A stretch of 64,000 nucleotides of DNA from Bacteroidota bacterium (GTDB taxonomy: Bacteria; Bacteroidota; Bacteroidia; Cytophagales; Cyclobacteriaceae), in contig JAFDYV010000002.1 of the NCBI GenBank assembly GCA_018267275.1, forward strand, positions 1 to 64,000, in the 5' to 3' direction. The position numbers and the translations under genes were made by a program. Of the stretch, positions 1-7,384 are shown in pieces. The notes below the pieces were generated by a model, which saw nothing but the letters and a program-made list of their open reading frames with translations, was not told where the DNA came from and searched no databases. Numbering within the stretch: the first letter of the stretch is position 1; each line of letters opens with the position of its first letter.

Positions 1-111
1 GGCTTGGATTCTTCTTAGAATTCCGCGTGGACAAACGTTGAACGAAGATAACACTTATTGCTTACACGTCACCGCGCTATTGCAGAAGCATTTTGTTGTA
101 GGTAGGGCGGT
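1..111 (-). repeat. attC-like site, left arm, cut by window edge
   Basis: Read on the minus strand, the R''-like end ACCTACAAC (about 103-95) is followed by an arm that matches the corresponding arm of the site at 960-1144 at 20 of 27 positions. The second half of the hairpin would lie left of base 1. It follows the lipoprotein gene that ends at 425, with about 310 bp of apparently non-coding, A+T-rich sequence between (112-424), in which I see no gene or clear signal. Confidence 0.5.
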
Positions 112-424
112 TTCGTCAAACCGTTATATATAATAGAGTCGTGTCGTTAGTATTTAAGTTAGCTTTGTCCCAAGAGTCCATCTCTGCCGTTGAATTTCGG
201 GTCATGACTAAACCGTCCAACGAAACAATTCTTAAACGTTATTGTTTGCGTACGGGAAATGTCCTATGCCAATGAAGGTCTCCGCGTACAGTCAAGTTTT
301 TTTGTCCACGGTTACAAATTTTTTCGTTTTCCCGATTTTTCTAATACTTCTTTGCCAAACCGTTAAAAAAATAAGCACTTCGCGCGATACGTAAATGTCG
401 ATGGGGCGGGGTATAGGCAGTATT

Positions 425-838
425 TTATTTTTTAGGATAGTTCATATCAAACACTACTTTAGGAATTTTAAATCTAGTAACTAAGCTATCAAATTTAATT
501 TTACTTAAAGGCCCATAAACGCCTTTGTTGTCGTTTACATTTTTAATAGTATCAACGATATAGTAATTAGTCACTCCATCATAACTGAAACGCTCTCGTT
601 GTTTGGCAAATATGAATTTTCCGGAATGACCAACAGAATACACATCAGGGTTAATAACAACAGTATAAGATCCTCCACCTTCTTTTACCCCTTTAGTGAC
701 ATTTGTTCCTTGAGAATCTATTTGAGAAATAGAGTAGCTACCTACTATTTTTTCATTTTCATTTTGTTCAAACCACGCACATGAAATGATAGTGGAGATT
801 GATATGAATGTCAAGAGTAATCGTTTTAATTTTCTCAT
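425..838 (-). CDS. Small putative lipoprotein, function unknown
   Basis: A 137-residue protein with a lipoprotein signal: basic N-terminus (MRKLKR), a hydrophobic stretch and a lipobox ending IISC at about residue 20, so it is probably lipid-anchored. The mature part is polar, with no motif I recognise; lysine- and asparagine-rich. It lies alone between two attC-like sites on the minus strand, so it appears to be the cargo of a gene cassette. Its composition looks more A+T-rich than the core genes to the right, which would fit acquisition. The start at 838 is the only good ATG before the hydrophobic segment. Function cannot be assigned. Confidence 0.6.
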   Translation of the reverse strand: MRKLKRLLLTFISISTIISCAWFEQNENEKIVGSYSISQIDSQGTNVTKGVKEGGGSYTVVINPDVYSVGHSGKFIFAKQRERFSYDGVTNYYIVDTIKNVNDNKGVYGPLSKIKFDSLVTRFKIPKVVFDMNYPKK

Positions 839-959
839 GTTACTTTAATATAGCCAAAACGTTTGTTTTATGGGCAGCGGGAGCAGGATCTTTATTTTTT
901 GTCTTTCGTTATTTGAAAACGAGTCTTTATAAAATCACACTTCATGTTTTTTGTGTCCG

Positions 960-1144
960 ACCGCCTTACCTACAACGTGAGTGCATGAGCCGTAGCGGGC
1001 TTAGGAGGACTTGGCAATGAAGCGAAGCGGAATGCCAAGGCCGACCTGCTGCGACTTATCCCACGTGATAAATTTAAATAATGAAACTGAAACTCCAACG
1101 CAACACCGAAACCCCGCTATGGCTTATGCACATTGTTAGCGCCA
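960..1144 (-). repeat. attC-like recombination site between two cassettes
   Basis: The two ends form a long imperfect stem: the arm starting AACGTGAGTGCATGAGCC at about 974 pairs with the arm ending GGCTTATGCACATTGTT at about 1137, continuing through a GTAGCGGG/CCCGCTAT segment. Inside the loop is a second hairpin, CTTGGCA (1010-1016) with TGCCAAG (1033-1039). Read on the minus strand, the box GGCGCTAAC starts 4 bases after the stop codon of the upstream gene and the box GTTGTAGG ends the site, the usual geometry of an attC after its cassette gene. The length of about 185 bp is at the long end for attC. Confidence 0.55.
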
Positions 1145-1147
1145 GTT

Positions 1148-1657
1148 TTATTTTAGCACCCAAGTAAATTCATACCAGTCCTGTCTACCGTTAACTGACA
1201 TTTCAAAGTCGGAATGGATTTTTTCATTTTTGATTTTGTCAAGTGCATACTCACCAACTTCCTTTAACGCAGGTTCCAAAATGTCCCAGCACTCTCCCTT
1301 AGTATTTTCTTCCCAATTGTCCGGAATGGATGAATTAGATAGTTCCTCGAAGTCCCTTAATTCAAAGTCGGCTGGGTTACAATTTCTTGTAATTGGTTCA
1401 AATAATTTGGCCTGGTCTAAATCCCCGTCAGCTGTGTACATGTCGTAGTACTTTTTATTCCACTCAGTAGACTTAGCAACTTTAAGGTCGGAGTTGCTTT
1501 TACTATCAAAGTTTATTGAGCTTGTTGCAGCATTGGGGTCTGTCCAGATACTCAAACTGTAAATTTCAAAATCTTGCTTTTCAGTCTTGAGTCGATGAAC
1601 AGCTTTGTCAACCATGCCCTTCATTTCACTTAAATATTTGTCCTTGTCGAATCTCAT
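1148..1657 (-). CDS. Hypothetical protein, possibly DUF4303-like
   Basis: A 169-residue acidic, soluble protein with no signal peptide or membrane segment. The region around residues 28-75 (a YSLSIWTD strand, then an NF motif and a later EWNKKYYD segment) is reminiscent of DUF4303 proteins, which are often found near polymorphic toxins, but this is a resemblance from memory only. The stop codon is 3 bp from the R''-like box of the attC-like site at 960-1144, and the gene is preceded by the matching box at 1716-1726. It is thus the cargo of a 0.6 kb cassette. Function unknown. Confidence 0.6.
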   Translation of the reverse strand: MRFDKDKYLSEMKGMVDKAVHRLKTEKQDFEIYSLSIWTDPNAATSSINFDSKSNSDLKVAKSTEWNKKYYDMYTADGDLDQAKLFEPITRNCNPADFELRDFEELSNSSIPDNWEENTKGECWDILEPALKEVGEYALDKIKNEKIHSDFEMSVNGRQDWYEFTWVLK

Positions 1658-1715
1658 AGGTAAGTCCTCCGGTTTTTCTTTCTTAAGATTATCGAGTCAC
1701 TGTCCGAAATAAAAT

Positions 1716-1800
1716 TGGCGCTAACATCAGTATAAGCGCAACTCGTTGCGCTTTTACCCCCTAAATTAAGAAATATGCGCAACTCAGTTGCGCATATTTC
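1716..1800 (-). repeat. Outermost attC-like half-site with two nested palindromes
   Basis: The box GTTAGCGCC (minus strand, 1725-1717) is preceded by an arm that resembles the right arm of the site at 960-1144, but no matching left arm is seen. Instead there are two hairpins sharing a GCGCAACT core: 1734-1753 (9 bp arms, 2 nt loop) and 1770-1800 (15 bp arms, 1 nt loop, perfect). They lie after the stop of the histidine kinase gene, so they may also terminate its transcript, though no clear T-tract follows. Confidence 0.5.
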
Positions 1801-1858
1801 TCCAATAGGTGCGGCCTAAAATTCGGAGTTTGCTTTTTTAAAGGAGCAAAGGTTTTTT

Positions 1859-3202
1859 TTAAAACCGCATCGTAAAAACCGTCTTCACCCCGGGCTCAGA
1901 TTCTACACTCAACGAGCCATTATGCATTTGCATAATTTGCCGCGATAGCGCAAGCCCAATGCCCGAGCCTGTTTTCTTTGTGGTGAAGAATGGAACAAAA
2001 ATGCGATTGATGGCTTCAGGGATGATGCCCGGCCCATTGTCAATAATCTCAATGATAGGACTGTTGTCTACTACCCGCGCAATCACTTCTACCCGCGGGT
2101 TTTCGGTGTGCATCAGCGCCTCCACTGCGTTTTTCACCAGGTTAATCAGCACTTGCCCAATCATTTCATCATCGGCTTGCACGGTAATAAACTCAGACTC
2201 GCAACTAGTAATCAACTGGATATTTGTTTTTTTGACCTCCGGTCGCATCAGGCTGGCAACTTTGTCAACCATCGCTTTCAAGGTGATGGTTTTTACCTTG
2301 GGCTGCGGCAGCGAAGTGTATTCGCGGTACGCGTCAATAAATTGAATGAGTCCTTTGCTACGGTTTTCAATGGTGCTCAATCCTTCGCGTAGGTCGTCTG
2401 CACCATCGCTTTTTAATTCGTAATGGTCTTCTTTTTGTATCAGATCTTGGTCTAAGATTTCGCGCAGCGTTGATGTTAATGACGAGATGGGTGTAATGGA
2501 GTTCATAATCTCGTGGCGCAACACGCGCGTGAGGTTTTGCCAAGCCTCCAACTCCTGGCGTTGCAATTCGGTTTGAATGTTTTGCAGCGTTACCAACTTA
2601 ATGGTGTTGCCGCGCACGCGCAATTCAGTGGCCTGAATCGTAAGTAAGTACTCATTTCCCGATTTGTACAACGAGCTTTTGCCCGGCTGAAGTTCTTTTA
2701 AGATGGCGTAGAGCTTAGGGTTTTTCTCTTCCAGTTCTGCAATGTTTTTTAAGTTGGTGAACCCGATAAATCGTTTGGCGTTGGTGTTCATTAACTCCAC
2801 ATTGCCGGTGGCATCATACGATAAAATACCGGTGCGCACCTGCTGCACAATGGTGTTCAAGTACTGCCAGTTTTCTTCTTTTTCTGACCGCGCCTTGCGA
2901 AATGCTTCGAGTACCTCGTTAAAAGCGGTATTTAATTCGCGGAAGCTCGAACCCAAATTGTTGTCGTGCGCAAAACCAGAAATGAAATCAGAATATTTCA
3001 CTGACTCCAAAAAGCGCGTTAGTTTGCGATTGGTTTGCGAAGTAAAGCGATACAGCTCTAACAGTTGACCGATGATGATGAGCACCATCAGACTTGCAGC
3101 AAAAACCATATTTGGTCGCGCGAACATGAACACCGCCAACGCCACGGTGCTGCCCAGCAATATCACCCTCAACGCCACCCGAAAACGAAAGTCTTTAAAC
3201 AT
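1859..3202 (-). CDS. Sensor histidine kinase, NtrY-like
   Basis: A 447-residue membrane sensor kinase. Two transmembrane segments lie at about 10-28 and 31-50, then a linker, a PAS-like region (about 110-210), the HisKA box with phospho-acceptor His230 (RHEIMN) and a HATPase domain with DNGPG near 385 and GSGIGL near 412. The two membrane segments are almost adjacent, so there is no large periplasmic sensor domain; the input is probably membrane or cytosolic. It lies 102 bp downstream of the sigma-54 activator gene on the same strand and is presumably its partner. Its substrate signal is unknown; the divergent exporter operon suggests envelope stress or a toxic compound. Confidence 0.88.
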   Translation of the reverse strand: MFKDFRFRVALRVILLGSTVALAVFMFARPNMVFAASLMVLIIIGQLLELYRFTSQTNRKLTRFLESVKYSDFISGFAHDNNLGSSFRELNTAFNEVLEAFRKARSEKEENWQYLNTIVQQVRTGILSYDATGNVELMNTNAKRFIGFTNLKNIAELEEKNPKLYAILKELQPGKSSLYKSGNEYLLTIQATELRVRGNTIKLVTLQNIQTELQRQELEAWQNLTRVLRHEIMNSITPISSLTSTLREILDQDLIQKEDHYELKSDGADDLREGLSTIENRSKGLIQFIDAYREYTSLPQPKVKTITLKAMVDKVASLMRPEVKKTNIQLITSCESEFITVQADDEMIGQVLINLVKNAVEALMHTENPRVEVIARVVDNSPIIEIIDNGPGIIPEAINRIFVPFFTTKKTGSGIGLALSRQIMQMHNGSLSVESEPGVKTVFTMRF

Positions 3203-3210
3203 CTGATTTG

Positions 3211-3300
3211 CTAATTTTTGAATTCGTTGATTCGTTAATTAAACGAGATTAGAACTTGGGCATTTCATCGGCAAATTACCGAATTGTGGAATCAACGAAT
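3211..3300. repeat. Intergenic element of 8-bp words in inverted arms
   Basis: Between the activator and kinase genes the left arm repeats a TTCGTT/TTAATT motif at 8-bp spacing and the right arm repeats GAATTGTG, GAATCAAC, GAATTAAA at the same spacing. The arms are inverted (AATTCGTTGATTC against GAATCAACGAATT). It has the architecture of the heptamer elements elsewhere in the window, with period 8 rather than 7. Confidence 0.5.
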
Positions 3301-3304
3301 TAAA

Positions 3305-4693
3305 TTAAAGTCCATGTTTCTCCAATCTCCTGTAAAGCGAAGACCGCGTCAGTCCCAATTCGGCCGCTGCCTGGGTAATGTTGCCATTGTATTTTTTTAA
3401 AACCTTGCGGATGAGCAACTTTTCTACCTCGTCTAAGTTGTACTGATCCAACCCCATAGATTGGTCTGCGTCTTTTGCGTTGACGACCACGTTAAAGTTG
3501 AAATCCTCTGGCTGCAGTACGCTACTATTGCTCAATATGATCGCGCGCTCCAGCGCATGTTGCAGTTCGCGAATGTTGCCCGGCCACGGATGTTTGGTCA
3601 TTCGCGCCATAGCGGCATCGCTAATTTTTGAAACAGTTTTGCCGTACTTGCCGGCATAGTGTTTTAAGAAATGGCCGGCTAAAAGAGGGATGTCTTCGAT
3701 CCGATCGCGCAGCGGGGGAATTTGTATTTCGATGGTGTTGATGCGATACAGCAAGTCTTGCCGAAAACGATTTTCTTTCACCATGTCATAGAGCGGCATG
3801 TTGGTCGCGCAAATCAATCTTAAATCGATAGGGGTTTCTTTGTTGCTGCCCACGCGGCTCACCTTTCGGTTTTGCAAAACGGTAAGCAACTTGGCCTGCA
3901 GCGGCATCGAAAGGTTGCCGATTTCATCTAAGAACAAACTACCACCGTGTGCCAACTCAAAGCGGCCGGGCCGGTCTTCCTTAGCGTCTGTAAATGAGCC
4001 TTTCTTGTGCCCGAAAAGTTCTGTCTCAAATAATGTTTCGGTAATAGATCCTAAATCAACACTTACAAAAGACTCTGCTTTGCGCGAAGAGTTGGCGTGA
4101 ATGGCGCGCGCAATCAATTCTTTACCAGTACCGTTCTCGCCTAAAATCAGCACGTTGGCGTCTGTTTGCGCCACGCGGTCAATAGTTTGAAAAATTCGCT
4201 GCATGGCTGCACTTTGCCCAATGATGTTGCTATACTTTTCGTTGATCGATTGATTGATCTCCTGGTTCTTGATTTTCAACGTTTCGATTTCATCGCGCGA
4301 TTCGCGCAAGCGCATGGATGAAAATAGCGTAGCCAGCAACTTTTCATTTTCCCAGGGCTTCAACACAAAATCAGTGGCTCCAGCCTTAATTGCTTTTACT
4401 GCCATCTGCACATCGCCATACGCAGTAATTAACACCACTACGGCTGAGGGATCGATCTGTAAAATTTTCTCCAACCAATAATATCCTTCACTTCCGCTGC
4501 TCACATCTTTGGTGAAGTTCATGTCCAGCAGAATTACATCGTAGTCTTCTTGGTTCATCAAACCGGGTATGGCCTCCGGATTTTTTTCAATGTCTACTTG
4601 TGCGAAGTGCCGCTTTAAATACATTTTTGCTGCCTTCAGCAAATCTTCGTTATCGTCTACGATCAGGATTTTTCCTTGTTTGTTTTCCGACAT
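3305..4693 (-). CDS. Sigma-54-dependent response regulator, NtrC family
   Basis: A 462-residue enhancer-binding protein. Order of parts: receiver domain with acceptor Asp57 (LLDMNF), AAA+ domain with Walker A GENGTGKE at 185-192, Walker B LFLDEIGN at about 253-260, and a Fis-type helix-turn-helix at the C-terminus (ITQAAAELGLTRSSLYRRL). The sigma-54 contact loop reads GSFTDA (232-237) instead of the textbook GAFTGA; the key Phe-Thr pair is kept. I take the ATG at 4693; a TTG two codons upstream is also open. The gene diverges from the exporter operon, whose first gene is preceded by a sigma-54-type promoter, so that operon is the likely target. Confidence 0.92.
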   Translation of the reverse strand: MSENKQGKILIVDDNEDLLKAAKMYLKRHFAQVDIEKNPEAIPGLMNQEDYDVILLDMNFTKDVSSGSEGYYWLEKILQIDPSAVVVLITAYGDVQMAVKAIKAGATDFVLKPWENEKLLATLFSSMRLRESRDEIETLKIKNQEINQSINEKYSNIIGQSAAMQRIFQTIDRVAQTDANVLILGENGTGKELIARAIHANSSRKAESFVSVDLGSITETLFETELFGHKKGSFTDAKEDRPGRFELAHGGSLFLDEIGNLSMPLQAKLLTVLQNRKVSRVGSNKETPIDLRLICATNMPLYDMVKENRFRQDLLYRINTIEIQIPPLRDRIEDIPLLAGHFLKHYAGKYGKTVSKISDAAMARMTKHPWPGNIRELQHALERAIILSNSSVLQPEDFNFNVVVNAKDADQSMGLDQYNLDEVEKLLIRKVLKKYNGNITQAAAELGLTRSSLYRRLEKHGL

Positions 4694-4818
4694 AAGCAAT
4701 TTTCAAATTAACGAATGATCCAATTTTCGATCAGGGTACACAACATTGATACCGAACCGACATTTCCGCGTATTTGCGCGAATTTCGAAATCGGGCATCA
4801 CCAAAAGTATTAAATATC

Positions 4819-4832
4819 GTCCGCATGCGGAC
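4819..4832. promoter_or_regulatory. Perfect 14-bp palindrome, candidate activator site
   Basis: GTCCGCATGCGGAC is a perfect palindrome in the divergent intergenic region, about 75 bp upstream of the sigma-54-like -24 element. This is a usual place for an enhancer-binding protein site. Binding by the adjacent NtrC-type regulator is inference. Confidence 0.4.
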
Positions 4833-4905
4833 AGGTCAGTTCATATCTGAACGTAAAATGCTTCAATTTTAGCTGAATTTCACTCGTTTCAAGCACAAAA
4901 GCTTG

Positions 4906-4922
4906 TTGGCACGCTTGTTGGC
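4906..4922 (+). promoter_or_regulatory. Sigma-54 (-24/-12) promoter of exporter operon
   Basis: The sequence TTGGCACG, four bases, then TTGG matches the consensus TGGCACG-N4-TTGC at every conserved position but the last (GG instead of GC at -12), with correct spacing. The predicted start of transcription is near 4933, giving a leader of about 17 nt before the ATG at 4950. The adjacent divergent gene encodes a sigma-54 activator, which supports the call. Confidence 0.65.
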
Positions 4923-4949
4923 AAAGGGGTCACTGAATTTAAATTGCCC

Positions 4950-6200
4950 ATGGACCGTCAGATAAAAAAGAAGTTTTGGACGCTGAAGCGTGTGGCTACA
5001 TACGGAGGCATTGCGTTGTTTGTAGCTTTTGTAGTGTACCAGTTTGGTTTTGCCGATCGTAGGGCCACCTATGTGGTAGAGAAAGACAAAGTCACCATTT
5101 CTGATGTGAAGATGGGCGAGTTCAAGGAGTACATTCCGCAGACCGGTACGGTAGAGCCAAGCCGCACGGTTTACTTAGATGCGATTGAGGGAGGTAACAT
5201 CCGCAGGATTGTGAGTGAAAGTGGTGCCATGCTCAAAAAAGGCGATGTGATTCTGGAGCTCACCAATTTGAACAGAGAGCTTTCGGTGTTGCAGCAAGAA
5301 GCTTCGTTTAATGAAAGTATCAACCGCGCGCGCGAAACAAAGTTGAACATCATGCGCAACGATTTGGACCAGCGCCAGCAGTTGGCGCTCATCGATAACC
5401 AACTCGCCATTTTAGAGCCACAGTATCGGAGGCAAAAACAATTGTTTGAGAAGAAGTTGATTTCTAAGCAGGATTTTGAAAAAACAGAAGCGGATTATAA
5501 ATACAATGTGGAGCGCAAGCGAATCACTTACGAAGTGTACAAAAACGATTCGATCGATCGCATTCGTCAATTGCGCGAAACAAGTCTCTCAGAACAGCGC
5601 ATGACAAAAAGCTTAGACGGTGTCAGCCGCATTTTAGATAACATGGTAATTCGCGCACCTATTGATGGGCAATTGTCTACACCACACTGGGAATTGGGGC
5701 AGGCCGTAACCACCGGCCAGCGTTTGGGGCAGGTAGACGTGGTGGGCAGCTATAAAGTGCGCGTGCCGATAGATGAATTGTATCTGCCAAAGATTTCCGT
5801 GGGGCTGCCAGCCACCACCGATTTTGCAGGTAAGACATATCACCTCTCCATCACTTATATCTATCCCAATATTCAAAACGGTCGGTTTGAGGTAGATATG
5901 AACTTTGAAGGGGAAACACCGCAAGGCATTAGGCGCGGACAATCGTTGCGGATGCGCGTAGAGTTAGGGCAACCATCACAAGAGTTGTTACTGCCGATTG
6001 GCGGATTTTACAAAGACACAGGCGGCAATTGGGTATTTATTTTAGAGAACGAAGGCAAAGCAGTTAAACGCGAAGTGAAGTTGGGAAGAAAGATGGGATC
6101 AGAGTATTTTGAAGTGCTGGAGGGATTGAAACCAGGCGATAGAGTGATCACATCATCTTATGAAAACTTTGGTAATAACGAAGTGTTGATTTTGAAATAA
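4950..6200 (+). CDS. HlyD/MacA-type membrane fusion protein
   Basis: A 416-residue periplasmic adaptor of an ABC or RND exporter. One N-terminal membrane segment (about residues 15-32) is followed by a biotinyl-lipoyl-like half motif, a coiled-coil hairpin (about 95-205, rich in Gln, Arg and Glu), the second lipoyl half (MVIRAPIDGQLS) and beta-barrel domains. The C-terminal LKPGDRVITSSYENF segment is typical of the family. The ATG at 4950 is chosen over an upstream TTG. It is followed by the ATPase and two permease genes and would link them to an outer-membrane factor, which is not encoded here. Confidence 0.9.
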   Translation: MDRQIKKKFWTLKRVATYGGIALFVAFVVYQFGFADRRATYVVEKDKVTISDVKMGEFKEYIPQTGTVEPSRTVYLDAIEGGNIRRIVSESGAMLKKGDVILELTNLNRELSVLQQEASFNESINRARETKLNIMRNDLDQRQQLALIDNQLAILEPQYRRQKQLFEKKLISKQDFEKTEADYKYNVERKRITYEVYKNDSIDRIRQLRETSLSEQRMTKSLDGVSRILDNMVIRAPIDGQLSTPHWELGQAVTTGQRLGQVDVVGSYKVRVPIDELYLPKISVGLPATTDFAGKTYHLSITYIYPNIQNGRFEVDMNFEGETPQGIRRGQSLRMRVELGQPSQELLLPIGGFYKDTGGNWVFILENEGKAVKREVKLGRKMGSEYFEVLEGLKPGDRVITSSYENFGNNEVLILK

Positions 6201-6361
6201 GTTGTTGTAATAAATTGTCACTACATGAAATAATATTTGAAAAGATGCAACCAAAAACAAATATTGGCGTCTTATTGACAAGGTGTAACTTTTAAAGAAA
6301 TCATCAGTATTAATAAAACTAAAAAGGCTTAGAACATATCTCATCAACAAATCATAACCCC

Positions 6362-7051
6362 ATGATAAAACTTAAAAACCTCGAAAAAGTCTACACCACC
6401 GAAGAAGTGGAAACCACCGCCCTCAACAGCATCAACATGGAAATCAAAGATGGCGAGTTTGTTGCCATCATGGGTCCATCGGGTTGTGGCAAATCAACCT
6501 TGCTCAACATTTTAGGTTTACTCGATAACCCATCAGGTGGCGAGTATTTTTTCGGTGAAAATGAAGTCTCAAAATATTCTGAGCGTCAGCGTGCCCAATT
6601 ACGCAAAGGCTCAATTGGTTTTGTATTCCAAAGTTTCAACCTCATAGATGAGTTGACGGTATTCGAGAATGTAGAGTTGCCGTTGTTGTACATGAAAGTT
6701 CCCTCTGATGAGCGCAAAAAGAGAGTGGAGGAAGTACTGGAGCGCATGAACATCATGCACCGCAGAAACCACTTTCCACAACAGCTCTCGGGTGGACAAC
6801 AACAACGCGTGGCCATTTCAAGAGCGATTGTAGCAAAACCAAAAGTGATTTTGGCCGATGAACCTACCGGTAACTTGGATTCTGTAAATGGTGAAGAAGT
6901 AATGAAGTTGCTTTCGGAACTCAATGCAGAAGGTACCACTATCATCATGGTAACGCACTCGCCTTATGATGCGAACTATGCGCACCGCATTGTGAACTTG
7001 TTTGATGGTAAGGTGGTAACAGAGAATATCAAAGAGCAATTTCATATTTGA
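6362..7051 (+). CDS. ABC transporter ATPase, MacB/LolD type
   Basis: A 229-residue ATPase with all the expected motifs: Walker [10 protein letters not shown] near residue 40, Q-loop VFQSFNL, signature LSGGQQQR near 143, Walker [14 protein letters not shown] and the switch His in VTHS. Length and sequence are those of stand-alone ATPases serving MacB/FtsX-like permeases. It lies 161 bp after the fusion protein and is followed by a terminator-like hairpin, then by two permease genes. It is the only such ATPase in the window and may also serve the permeases at 52098-56947. Confidence 0.93.
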   Translation: MIKLKNLEKVYTTEEVETTALNSINMEIKDGEFVAIMGPSGCGKSTLLNILGLLDNPSGGEYFFGENEVSKYSERQRAQLRKGSIGFVFQSFNLIDELTVFENVELPLLYMKVPSDERKKRVEEVLERMNIMHRRNHFPQQLSGGQQQRVAISRAIVAKPKVILADEPTGNLDSVNGEEVMKLLSELNAEGTTIIMVTHSPYDANYAHRIVNLFDGKVVTENIKEQFHI

Positions 7052-7071
7052 TCTTCGTAGTTTAGGTTTAG

Positions 7072-7102
7072 AAAGCCTGCCTTGTGAAAGGCGGGCTTTT
7101 TA
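7072..7102 (+). terminator. Rho-independent terminator after the ATPase gene
   Basis: A GCCTGCC/GGCGGGC stem (7075-7081 with 7090-7096, one G-T pair) with an 8-nt loop is followed by a run of T. It lies 24 bp after the ATPase stop codon, so part of transcription may end before the permease genes. Confidence 0.7.
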
Positions 7103-7138
7103 TTTTCATTCAGAAGCAATCTCGAACACTAAAACAAG

Positions 7139-7245
7139 TCAGGTTCGGCTTGGTGAAACCTTTTACTGAAATCAGTAAGTCTTCGCCTGGCTCAGGCTGA
7201 CAAGCTCTATATTTTTGAACACTGGCCTGACCAGAACCGAACAGT
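7139..7245. repeat. Nested palindromic intergenic element
   Basis: The outer arms, CAGGTTCGGCTTGGT (about 7140-7154) and the inverse of CTGTTCGGTTCTGGT (about 7230-7244), enclose two smaller palindromes, TTACTGA-AA-TCAGTAA and GCCTG-GCT-CAGGC. The nesting suggests a small non-autonomous repeat. The rest of the 7102-7384 gap holds no gene that I can see. Confidence 0.45.
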
Positions 7246-7384
7246 TGCTTCAACATAAGAATTGGTTTCGGCACGATGATCGATACTTTTTACCATGGCA
7301 TATTTATTGGCAATAAAGTGCAACCTTAATAGGGGTAAACCAGTCTTATAGTTGTCTTACCCCAAACACAGAAAAATAAATCCC

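Larger units (their letters stand above)
1..1800 (-). mobile_element. Integron-type gene cassette pair (CALIN-like), no integrase
   Basis: Two small minus-strand genes are each bracketed by short complementary ends. A 16-17 bp end at 95-111 is complementary to 960-976 (one mismatch) and an 11 bp end at 1134-1144 is perfectly complementary to 1716-1726. In integron cassettes the leading TTRRRY bases of a cassette are complementary to the R'' box of its own attC; exactly this relation holds for both genes when read on the minus strand, with each gene in the normal orientation towards its own 3' attC. The junction 960-1144 folds into a long imperfect hairpin. The core boxes only loosely match GTTRRRY. 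No tyrosine recombinase is in the window, so this is inferred to be an array of attC sites without an integrase nearby; the array may continue left of base 1. Confidence 0.6.

Noticed and set aside
808..1020. Open frame on the plus strand across 808-1020
   Set aside because: It runs over the attC-like arm and has no recognisable domain; the hairpin explains the sequence better.
1770..1800. Simple rho-independent terminator for the histidine kinase
   Set aside because: The stem is perfect but no T-run follows on the minus strand; termination remains possible but is not the main call.
6201..6361. Separate promoter for the ATPase gene in the 160-bp gap
   Set aside because: No convincing TAnnTTTG or sigma-54 element was found.
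7307..7322. Second sigma-54-like promoter before the permease at 7385 (TTGGCA ... TGCA)
   Set aside because: The GG to GC spacing is one base short and the -24 element lacks CG; too weak to list.
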